Source: an uncultured Clostridia bacterium | GTDB lineage: Bacteria > Bacillota > Clostridia > UBA1381 > UBA9506 | Assembly (NCBI GenBank): GCA_934438075.1 | Contig: CAKSBF010000011.1 | Location: forward strand, 1-64,000 | Reading direction: 5' to 3' | Length of the DNA: 64,000 nt | Shown: positions 52,891-61,267 of the stretch, piece by piece | Layout: every line of letters begins with the position of its first letter | Position numbering within the stretch: position 1 is the stretch's first letter | Program-made: the position numbers and the translations under genes | Notes under the pieces: generated by a model | What the model was told of the DNA's origin: nothing | Database searches by the model: none | The model's input: only the letters and a program-made list of their open reading frames with translations

Positions 52891-55626
52891 ATGAAAAAAC
52901 TAATCGCAATAATATTAACAGTTATAATGGCAGCAAGCGTTATCGGCGTGCAGGCAATCGCTCCGGACGTGCAGGACACAAGCTATGAGCAGGCTGTTGA
53001 TTTGGCGGTTGCATTCGGCATAATGGAAAACAGAGCGAATAATCGATTTGAGCCGGAAAGCGCTGTTACAAGAGCAGAGGCTGCAAAGGCTGCAGCAGTA
53101 CTGTCTGGATTTTATGATAAAGCAGAGGTAGATTTACCGGCTTATTTCCACGACGTAACGGAGGAAACTTATGGCTTTGCGGAAATTAATTTTCTGGCCA
53201 AGCTTGGTATCGTTCGCGGAGGTTCTGATGGAAATTTTGCTCCGGAAAGAGCATTGACAGCACCGGAAGCAGCTAAATTTATGTCGGCAGTTTTGGGCTA
53301 TGATTATATGGCGGAAAATAAGGGGGGATATCCGGGAGGATATCTGGCAGTTGCGGCTCAAAACAGAATGTTTCACAATGTAACGCTGGATGACGGAACG
53401 GTAAAACGCGGAGATTTTGCTAAAATCATCGAAAATTGTCTTTCTTTAAAACCGGTTTTGCAGTATATTGCAAACAACAAAGTGCAGATGCAGGAGCTTA
53501 ATGAAACGCTGCTGGAGCATGTATTTCAGGTAAAAAAGACAACGGCGCAGGTTACGGACAGAGACTATTCGGCGCTGTATCATGAAAACAACCGCGGTAA
53601 TGCCTGGATTGTTGCTGACGAACAGGTATACGAGGTAACAGATCCGACTCTTAATATCCCGTTGGGTTATTGTGTTACGTTGTATTATAAACAGGATGCT
53701 GACAGAAGAGAATGTGTTTACGCGCAACTTCCGAAAAATAAAAATGATGTAACCTGCATTTACGCACAGGATATTGTCAGTGCAGATAAAACAAAAATTG
53801 TTTACCGTGAGGATTCGGATAGTGACGACACAAAAACGATAGATCTTAACTATAGTTTCGCTTTCGTTTATAACGGAACCGCGAAACCGGAATATACAGA
53901 TGAAGATTTTAGACCGGATTCCGGTAAGGTAGAGCTGATTGACTGCAACAATGACGGAAAATATGACGCTGTAATTGTAAGCTCTTACGTAAATTACTTT
54001 GTAAAATCAATTTCGCTTTATGATGAGATGGTATATGATTCTTACCGCATGCAGCCATTGAAGCTCGACAGCAAGGATAAGAGAGTGACTGTGGAGCGTG
54101 CGGGCAAAGAGGCTACTGTTGCAGACATTAAGCCGAATGATGTGCTGGCAGTTGCGTCTGATGCAGAGAAACTGGTTGATGTTGCGACTGCATCGGGTAC
54201 GACCAAAGTGCGTATGGTAGATAATGACAAGAGTAAAAATATCCATATTATTATCTGCACACAGGCAGTGACCGGTCGTGTAACGGCTGTAGACAGCGGC
54301 AACCATTGCTTTGAGGTCGGCGGAAAATATTATAACCTTGCAAAGAGCTTTCCGTATGGTCTTGGCACAGCACAGAGCGGAGATATTTCCGTAGGCGATC
54401 AGGGCGTGTTCCACTTTGATATGAACCTGAATCTGGCAGGTTTTACCATTGTGACTGCCATGGGTAAGCAATACGGCTTTTTAATCAGCGCAGAACCCGG
54501 CAAGGGACTGAGCACGTCCGGTAAATTTAAACTGATTACCACAAACGGCAAAGAACTTGTTTTAGATGGTGCAGACAAAATGAAGATAGATCATGGCGGT
54601 AAAACTTATGAACCGCGTGAGATTATTGAAAAAATGTGCGATGCATCGGGAAAAATTCGCCAGGAATTGATAGAATATCAGCTGAATGACGACGGACAGC
54701 TGACGGAGGTTAATTATGCCGTTGATTCAACGGGTACCGGTTATGATAAAGAACAGTTCTCTTTGGATTATGAAAACAAAGAGGCGCTTTATGACAGCAC
54801 GTATCTCTATTTTGACAGAAAGTTTGCTGTTAACCGCGATGATTATACCATTTTCTTTGTGAATCAGGGCGCAGACGGACGGTATCAGGCAGAGGACGTA
54901 AAAACAGGACTGTACTCCTCTCTTTCACATGATATTCGCTACGACTTAAAGGGATACAATGCAGACGAGGTAGGCAGAGGAACCCTTTTGGTAATCAATA
55001 AAAAATCGGCAGAAACAGTAGACCAGAAAAAATCGCCGATTGCTATGGTGGATAAAGTGTTTAAGTCGCTTGATAAAGAAGGCGATACCGTATACAGCTG
55101 TTACTGCTACGTAAACGGACAGTATCAGAAACTGGTGTTCAGTTCTGACGCGAAAAAGAGCGGATACGAGGACGGGTACTATAAAAAGTATAAATATGTT
55201 GATAAAATCACATCGCCGGCAGACTTTAAACGGGGAGATGTTTTCCAGTATGACACAAACACCGGCGGCGAGATTTCGGTATATGCACCTCTATTTTTAC
55301 CGCGATTTGACCACGACGCCGAGTCGCTGGAGATGAACACCAAACATAACAAGGCATATCATACCATTTTAGGTGATACGCTTTATGCCAATGATCAGTT
55401 TATTCGGATTCGTTTCTACAACGGCGTAACGGATGAGACCGAAACGCAGATGGTAAGCATCCGAAGCAGAAAGGTTGTTATGTATGATAAGGAAAACGAC
55501 AAGCTTTCGGTGATAGACCCCGGTGATATCAGAACAGAGGGGCAGGCTCTTCATGCAGCCAATGCTGCGCGCTTGTTCTTTAAGATGTATCAGGGCGAAG
55601 TGACCGGCTTCCTGATTGTACAGTGA
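52891..55626 (+). CDS. Large secreted SLH-domain protein, unknown catalytic role
   Basis: A 911-residue protein with a signal peptide (IAIILTVIMAASVIG) and two or three SLH motifs at the N-terminus (about 30-175: AFGIMENRANNRFEPESAVTRAEAAK; KLGIVRGGSDGNFAPERALTAPEAAKF), followed by about 730 residues of beta-rich sequence without a recognised enzyme motif (acidic DGxYDAVIVSSYV- and GFTIVTAMGKQYGF-type segments). SLH domains anchor it to the cell wall, so the long region faces outward. It begins 3 bases after the previous stop; ATG 52891 is used because GGAGG lies in the end of the previous gene. I do not recognise the large domain; polysaccharide binding is a guess only. Confidence 0.88.
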   Translation: MKKLIAIILTVIMAASVIGVQAIAPDVQDTSYEQAVDLAVAFGIMENRANNRFEPESAVTRAEAAKAAAVLSGFYDKAEVDLPAYFHDVTEETYGFAEINFLAKLGIVRGGSDGNFAPERALTAPEAAKFMSAVLGYDYMAENKGGYPGGYLAVAAQNRMFHNVTLDDGTVKRGDFAKIIENCLSLKPVLQYIANNKVQMQELNETLLEHVFQVKKTTAQVTDRDYSALYHENNRGNAWIVADEQVYEVTDPTLNIPLGYCVTLYYKQDADRRECVYAQLPKNKNDVTCIYAQDIVSADKTKIVYREDSDSDDTKTIDLNYSFAFVYNGTAKPEYTDEDFRPDSGKVELIDCNNDGKYDAVIVSSYVNYFVKSISLYDEMVYDSYRMQPLKLDSKDKRVTVERAGKEATVADIKPNDVLAVASDAEKLVDVATASGTTKVRMVDNDKSKNIHIIICTQAVTGRVTAVDSGNHCFEVGGKYYNLAKSFPYGLGTAQSGDISVGDQGVFHFDMNLNLAGFTIVTAMGKQYGFLISAEPGKGLSTSGKFKLITTNGKELVLDGADKMKIDHGGKTYEPREIIEKMCDASGKIRQELIEYQLNDDGQLTEVNYAVDSTGTGYDKEQFSLDYENKEALYDSTYLYFDRKFAVNRDDYTIFFVNQGADGRYQAEDVKTGLYSSLSHDIRYDLKGYNADEVGRGTLLVINKKSAETVDQKKSPIAMVDKVFKSLDKEGDTVYSCYCYVNGQYQKLVFSSDAKKSGYEDGYYKKYKYVDKITSPADFKRGDVFQYDTNTGGEISVYAPLFLPRFDHDAESLEMNTKHNKAYHTILGDTLYANDQFIRIRFYNGVTDETETQMVSIRSRKVVMYDKENDKLSVIDPGDIRTEGQALHAANAARLFFKMYQGEVTGFLIVQ

Positions 55627-55639
55627 GGAGGGGATTGCA

Positions 55640-57022
55640 ATGAAAAAAATAAGATGGATACCCATGTTGTTGTCAGCTTTGTTGCTGCTCCATCCGGTTG
55701 CTTATGCCGACAGTGCAAAGAATTTTGGAAATGATTTTGAGGGCTATGCGGAAAATGAAGAAATTGCATCGGAAATGGCAGGGACACGCAGTTGGACAGC
55801 AGTTGCCGACCCGGATCATCCGGGCAATCGGGTTGGTATGATTAAGTACGTCGGAAAAAACACGGCAGCACTGAATCCGCAAACCATTGCATCTAAGCTG
55901 GGCGCGGTTACGGATGAATTGGAAATTGGCCTGAAGTTAAAGTTTGCTGCAAACTGCACGAACAATCAGTCCATTCAGTTTCGTCTGAAGGCATACACCG
56001 GTTCGAAAGGGGCGGATGTTGTTCCGTGGCGTATACATATCAGAGGTTTGGAAGAAGCGTATAATCAAAAGATTCTTCCGAACAGCGCATTTGCCGCTGA
56101 CACATGGTATGACGTTCGCATTTTGGTTCATTTAAAAACGGAAAGATATGAAGCATTCCGCATTAAAATGGATGATTTGAATGCAGAATGGGAGCAAATG
56201 ACGCCGGATGGCGGTCAGGAGCTGCGTGAGAGCAGTAAATATGATTATGACAGCCGCGGCGTAGAAAATCTGCGGTTTGAAGCGGCAGGCAATAAGCCGG
56301 ACAATGAGGGTTCTGAGGAGAGATATGTCTGGTGTGATGACTTTTTCTGCGGTCAGTACAATGCAGCGAGTGCAGCAGAAAAGGTTTTGCCGGCAGACGG
56401 TACGCAGAATGTGAATGTAGACGAGGTAAAACCGTCTCTGACCTTTGCAGATGAGATGCGCGCATCTACCTTAACACCGGAAAATATTATCCTGCGCAAG
56501 GAGAGCGGCGAGGCAGTCAGCTACACCGGCAGCTATGAAAAAGGTGCACGTATATTCCAAGACGGTCAATATAGTTTCCGGAGCGGAACTTATACCATTA
56601 CACCGCAGCAGGCGTTGGATTATGAAACGGATTATGTGATTGAGGTTACTGATGGAGTAAAAAGCTTTTGCGGAGCCGGTATGGTTTCTGCTGTATATCG
56701 GTTTACAACAGAAAAACCGAAATTTAAGGTAATCTCTTCCGAATTTCAACAAGCCACAGACGGCGCCGTGAAATGTATCTGTACAATAGATAACCCGACG
56801 GAGACGGACGAAGAGGTGCTGTTTTTACTGGCGGGTTATGACGCCGACGGCAATTTGACGGCCGGAGTTTACCAAAAAGCAACGGTGGCAAAGGGTACCA
56901 AAGGCGGAGATTTTGAAGTGGAGATGACAGCAGACGCAGCAAATCTGCAAAATGCTGTTTTGTACCTGTGGAACAACTTTACGGACTATGCACCAAAAAC
57001 AGCGGGGATTTGGTGGAGATAA
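55640..57022 (+). CDS. Secreted jelly-roll-like protein with Big_5-like domain
   Basis: A 460-residue exported protein with a signal peptide (PMLLSALLLLHPVAYADS). Residues about 27-230 form a concanavalin-like domain (DFEGYAENEEIAS, ELEIGLKLKF, DTWYDVRILVHLKTERYEAF). Residues about 245-360 resemble a bacterial Ig-like Big_5 domain (KVLPADGTQNVNVDEVKPSLTFADEMRASTLTPENIILRK). A C-terminal module (about 365-460) ends NAVLYLWNNFTDYAPKTAGIWWR. The same C-terminal module is recognisable in the next protein. No catalytic residues were identified; carbohydrate binding is likely. GGAGGGG precedes the ATG. The longer frame adds 8 residues without a site. Confidence 0.85.
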   Translation: MKKIRWIPMLLSALLLLHPVAYADSAKNFGNDFEGYAENEEIASEMAGTRSWTAVADPDHPGNRVGMIKYVGKNTAALNPQTIASKLGAVTDELEIGLKLKFAANCTNNQSIQFRLKAYTGSKGADVVPWRIHIRGLEEAYNQKILPNSAFAADTWYDVRILVHLKTERYEAFRIKMDDLNAEWEQMTPDGGQELRESSKYDYDSRGVENLRFEAAGNKPDNEGSEERYVWCDDFFCGQYNAASAAEKVLPADGTQNVNVDEVKPSLTFADEMRASTLTPENIILRKESGEAVSYTGSYEKGARIFQDGQYSFRSGTYTITPQQALDYETDYVIEVTDGVKSFCGAGMVSAVYRFTTEKPKFKVISSEFQQATDGAVKCICTIDNPTETDEEVLFLLAGYDADGNLTAGVYQKATVAKGTKGGDFEVEMTADAANLQNAVLYLWNNFTDYAPKTAGIWWR

Positions 57023-57052
57023 TAATAAAAATAAATTGGGAGTGTGACATTT

Positions 57053-58933
57053 ATGTTAAACGGAACAAGACCCAGGAAATTTTTAGCGATGCTTGCAGCG
57101 GCGGTGATGACGGCCGGTGTGTTTGCGGCACAGCCGATGATGAGCGTGTCGGCGACCGCAGCGTACTATGAAGAAAACTTTGCTGACAAAACTGCGGGTG
57201 ATGAGATTAAAACAGGCACGAATTATTCTTTCACAGCAGTGACAGATGCACAATTAGAAAAAACAGTTGGAAAATTGACAGCGCTTACATCCAGCTCTGA
57301 AGAAATATCTATTTTTGGCAAATCGGCTAATAAAACAGGCAATGTAGTGTTAGAACAGAAAATAAAATTTGAAATGGGTGACAATGCGGCAAGCGCTACA
57401 AGCAGTCAACAGCTTAAGTACCGTTTAAAGGTAAATGCAAACAATGTAAATAGTGTTGAGGTTGTCGATATTTACCCTTCAAAAATAAGCAGTTTTTCAG
57501 CGCAAAACGATAGTGAATTGAGACTGGCCGGTATTGGCGGTTTTACACCGGGCGTGTGGTATACAATAAAGGTTGGTATTGATACAACGAATAAGGTATA
57601 TCATCTTTATTATCAGCGTGAGGGTGCATCTGGATGGATTACTGCAACTCCGGCAGACGGTATGGGCCTCAGAATTATGAAATCGAGTAAAGAAGTTGAT
57701 TACAGCACCATTAAAAGTGTTAACAGTTATCTTTACATAAAAAATGTTCAAGACAGTGGTATCGCTATTGATTACTTTAAAGCGTACCAGGTAGCATCTA
57801 TCGGACCTGATATGTCAGAAACCGCAGACGGAACGCCGGTCACAGCAAAGAAAGGTTTTTCAGAAGACTTTGAAAACTATGCAGAAAATGACATCTATAT
57901 GGTTCGCGATGATATGGTTTGGAAAAGTGGAAAGTTAAGCGGAGCAGACACAGAGTTGGCTTCCAGTAAGATTGCCGTTGATCCTAAAAATAGTGCGAAC
58001 AAAGTGCAGAAAATTACTTATCCTACGAATTTTACAGCAGGAACACCTACTGCAATCGGATATTTTGATTTTGACTCTATAAAGGGTGAAATGGTATATC
58101 GCAATAAGTTTATGTTTTCTGCCAATGCGGATTATAAATCGGGATCTCTTCAATATCATATCGGATATCGTCTGCCAAGCAGTACTTCTAATGAGATTAC
58201 CGATGCAAAATTAATGGAAATTAGCCAAGGCGGAGTTAGCATGTTTGTGCCGAATGAATCAAACCCGACGGGCTCATCTAGTACAAAAACGCAAGATACT
58301 ACACCTAAGGTAGGCATATCCACCAATAAGTGGTATGAAGTAGCGGTTGTTATTAACTCTAATTCAGCTACATATGATTGTTATCTCGGAGAAGCCGGCA
58401 AAACATTGACTAAGCTCAATTCTGAAACACTGGCTTTGCCGCTGAGGGGAGCAACCGCTGTTGAGGCAGGCGCACTTATTATGTATCCGAATATTAAGTC
58501 GGCAGCAAACAAGGCCCTTAATACAGACGGCGGTTATGCATCAAATGGTGTTGGATATATCGGTTTGGCTGCTATGCCAAATAAAAATATTGTATCAACA
58601 AAAGACGATCAATCTGTTTACCTTGACGACATCAGTCTTGCACCAATGTCCGCAAACGCTCTTAGCGTTACTGAGGCTGACGGCACTGCAACAGCAGCTT
58701 ATCAGCTGACAAACGACAGCGGCGTGACTAAGACCTATACTTTATACATGGCTTCTTATAGCGCTGATAAGACATTGAAGAAGATTTCAGCAAAAGATAT
58801 TACTTTGGCAGCCCTTGATACTGTCAGCGATACTTCTACGGTAGAGCTTGCAGGAGGAACTTTGGTTCGTGCTTTCCTCTGGGAAAAAGATACGCTGTGC
58901 CCGGTTGAGACGGCACAGTGGCCCAATGCGTAG
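57053..58933 (+). CDS. Secreted protein with two jelly-roll-like repeats
   Basis: A 626-residue exported protein: signal peptide (FLAMLAAAVMTAGVFAAQPMMSVSA), then two similar domains (about 35-245 and 265-540) with the shared FEDNFADKTAGDEI / FSEDFENYAENDIYM starts, WYTIKVGIDTTNKVYHLYYQ / WYEVAVVINSNSATYDCYLG middles, and a C-terminal module (about 545-626) like that of the preceding protein (FLWEKDTLCPVETAQWPN end). It probably binds glycans on the cell surface. ATG 57053 follows GGGAGTG; a GTG at 57044 is an alternative. Its last 8 bases overlap the start of the beta-helix gene. It has no anchor seen. Confidence 0.87.
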   Translation: MLNGTRPRKFLAMLAAAVMTAGVFAAQPMMSVSATAAYYEENFADKTAGDEIKTGTNYSFTAVTDAQLEKTVGKLTALTSSSEEISIFGKSANKTGNVVLEQKIKFEMGDNAASATSSQQLKYRLKVNANNVNSVEVVDIYPSKISSFSAQNDSELRLAGIGGFTPGVWYTIKVGIDTTNKVYHLYYQREGASGWITATPADGMGLRIMKSSKEVDYSTIKSVNSYLYIKNVQDSGIAIDYFKAYQVASIGPDMSETADGTPVTAKKGFSEDFENYAENDIYMVRDDMVWKSGKLSGADTELASSKIAVDPKNSANKVQKITYPTNFTAGTPTAIGYFDFDSIKGEMVYRNKFMFSANADYKSGSLQYHIGYRLPSSTSNEITDAKLMEISQGGVSMFVPNESNPTGSSSTKTQDTTPKVGISTNKWYEVAVVINSNSATYDCYLGEAGKTLTKLNSETLALPLRGATAVEAGALIMYPNIKSAANKALNTDGGYASNGVGYIGLAAMPNKNIVSTKDDQSVYLDDISLAPMSANALSVTEADGTATAAYQLTNDSGVTKTYTLYMASYSADKTLKKISAKDITLAALDTVSDTSTVELAGGTLVRAFLWEKDTLCPVETAQWPNA

Positions 58934-61226
58934 GAAGAAAATCCTCTGCCTCTTATTAAGCAGTCTTTTAACGCTGCCTGCCCTGAACCTGTTTTCCTGT
59001 CAGGTGCAGGCGGCGCAAAAGCCGGTGGTTCACCATGTTACTGATACGGTAAGACCGAGTGAGGTCGGTTTAATGTACGGCGGCAATCTGAGTTCGACCT
59101 CGGCAGTGATGGAAATCGGAAGAATCAGCGACACGCAAAGCGGATTGGTTCCGGATACAAGCGGTTGGATAAGCTCGGCAAGCACAAGGAATCTTATCAG
59201 ACCGGAGTGGGGATATGCATCGGTTTCTGTTGATGAATCAATCGGTTTTCGTTTGCCGAACAATTTTGTAATGGGAATCTACGGTTTTCGTATCAGTGTC
59301 GGCTCCGATAAATCGGACATTTATTATTTGAACCGCCCGGATCCTTGGTGGATACAGGGTGATGACGGCACAGAGGCTACTGTAGGCGGATGGATTAAAA
59401 TTATGGGAAAATGTCTGGCGTATGACGGCAATCAGTCAAAGATTTCTCTGCGCCAGTCAGGAACGGAAGTGTATTGCTTTAATGCGCAGGCGGACAAGGA
59501 AAATGTGTTGGAACTTTCTGTTCCGGATACGGTTTCCGCAGGAAATTATGAAATTTATGTACATAACGGCTATGGCGGAGATATCGGTTGGGTCAGTGCA
59601 GGCAACTTTACGATAAAAGCAGCCGACAATACCGAGAAAACAGTTTTCAATGCTGTTACTTATGGTGCAGATCCTACCGGGGCGGCCGACAGTACGGTTG
59701 CCATTCAAAATGCATTAAATGCTGCGGGTGCGGTGAAAGGTGCGGTTTATCTTCCTTCGGGCAGTTACAAAGTTACAGATTCTCTTAAGCTTTCCCCGGA
59801 TACTACCCTGTATGGGGATGGCATGAACGTTTCCATTCTGTTTGTTCCGGTGGGACAGTCCATCCAAAGTGCGGACGGATATGTTTTAAACGGAAACAAT
59901 GCTCCAATGAAGGGCGCTACACTGCATGATTTCGGCATTTACACGCAAGGTGCGCACCGCAATGTGCTGCGTGCAGGCGGACGGTTTATTATGGATCATG
60001 TTCTGATCCGTGCGGTTGCCTATTACGGACATAAAAATGTGAAGGAGGTTCCTGAAGGTTCCTCTGTTCCGGCGGTAACTACCGACTTTGGTACCGGCAG
60101 CAGCGGTGTATTGCTTAAAGATGCGGACAATTTCCAGATTACAAATTGCGATATACGTGCCACCTCTTATGCTTTGAATATATTTTGTGCTAAAAATGGC
60201 TTGCTGAAAAATAATAAACTGCACGGCGGCGTCAGCCCCATGCAGAGCTACGGCATGGTCAGAGATATTTTTGAAGGCAATGAGTTTAAAACCGTTGGAC
60301 TTTACGGAAGCGGAAATGTGCTGAGCTTGTTTTACTGTGCGGCATCTTATAATGTCTTAATGCGTGAAAACACTTTTCGCGATATCTACGGCGGCGACCG
60401 TGAAGCGATTACGCTGGATGGGCATGGAACCGCGTATTTCGGTACTATGGAGAGTGTGAGCGGAAAGGAAATGACATTAACGGAGGCTCCTTTTTGGGGC
60501 GCCGATGCCAATGCTAACAAAGATATGATTACCATAGCGGAAAGAGACGCTGCATTTGCGGAATATCAGTCAAAGACGGCGGATCAGGAATGGCACGGCG
60601 TTACGGTGTACATTGTTGACGGAAAAGGTGTTGGCCAGTATCGGAATCTGGTTGCCTGTGACGGAGCGAACGTAACGCTTGACCGTGCATGGGATGTAGA
60701 ACCGGACAGTACATCAAAAATTTCCATTGGGAAATTTAACGGCAGACATATCTTTTTATCCAATGAATTTTATGATGCCGGAACGGGCGTTCAGTTATAT
60801 CCGCCGAATGTGGAGTGCATCGTGGCTTATAATTATATGGAACGGTCGGGCGATACGCTGAGCGGTGGCAACTACACGGCAGCGCTGAGCGCTACCGGTA
60901 AACCGAGAGTAGAACCGGGTTGGTTCAGTATGTTTTTATATAACACGGTTGCAGAAGGCAATGGTTTTGGAAGAATGAATACCGGGTTGAAGATAACTGG
61001 GGACAGCAGCTCAAGTGATATTAAAATTTCACGCGGGCATGTTGTAAAATGGAACAATCTGCAAAACAATGCGGCAATCTTTGTAAACGGTGCAGCAGCG
61101 GATGTTGTAATCAATAAAAATACAATAGAAAACTGCGATCCGACAATCTATTATGGCAGCCCTCCGTCTTTTATAGTAAAAGGTTTGCAGGTGACCAACG
61201 GTCTCAGGGGGTATTTTGCTAATTAA
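58926..61226 (+). CDS. Secreted right-handed beta-helix protein, pectate-lyase-like
   Basis: A 766-residue exported protein. A signal peptide (LCLLLSSLLTLPALNLFS) precedes two lead domains, then a right-handed parallel beta-helix from about residue 240. The helix begins FNAVTYGADPTGAADSTVAIQNALNAAGAVKGAVYLPSGSYKVTDSLKL, the Pectate_lyase_3 (GH28-related) signature, and contains TFRDIYGGDREAITLDGHGTAYFG, with an Arg/Asp-rich active-site-like segment. It could be a polysaccharide lyase or hydrolase; catalytic residues were not proven. The ATG overlaps the previous stop (ATGCGTAG) with no ribosome site, so translation is coupled. It is a paralogue of the next gene. Confidence 0.87.
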   Translation: MRRKKILCLLLSSLLTLPALNLFSCQVQAAQKPVVHHVTDTVRPSEVGLMYGGNLSSTSAVMEIGRISDTQSGLVPDTSGWISSASTRNLIRPEWGYASVSVDESIGFRLPNNFVMGIYGFRISVGSDKSDIYYLNRPDPWWIQGDDGTEATVGGWIKIMGKCLAYDGNQSKISLRQSGTEVYCFNAQADKENVLELSVPDTVSAGNYEIYVHNGYGGDIGWVSAGNFTIKAADNTEKTVFNAVTYGADPTGAADSTVAIQNALNAAGAVKGAVYLPSGSYKVTDSLKLSPDTTLYGDGMNVSILFVPVGQSIQSADGYVLNGNNAPMKGATLHDFGIYTQGAHRNVLRAGGRFIMDHVLIRAVAYYGHKNVKEVPEGSSVPAVTTDFGTGSSGVLLKDADNFQITNCDIRATSYALNIFCAKNGLLKNNKLHGGVSPMQSYGMVRDIFEGNEFKTVGLYGSGNVLSLFYCAASYNVLMRENTFRDIYGGDREAITLDGHGTAYFGTMESVSGKEMTLTEAPFWGADANANKDMITIAERDAAFAEYQSKTADQEWHGVTVYIVDGKGVGQYRNLVACDGANVTLDRAWDVEPDSTSKISIGKFNGRHIFLSNEFYDAGTGVQLYPPNVECIVAYNYMERSGDTLSGGNYTAALSATGKPRVEPGWFSMFLYNTVAEGNGFGRMNTGLKITGDSSSSDIKISRGHVVKWNNLQNNAAIFVNGAAADVVINKNTIENCDPTIYYGSPPSFIVKGLQVTNGLRGYFAN

Positions 61227-61267
61227 GCTTCAACCAAACACAATAGTTTTAAATAATGGAGGCAATT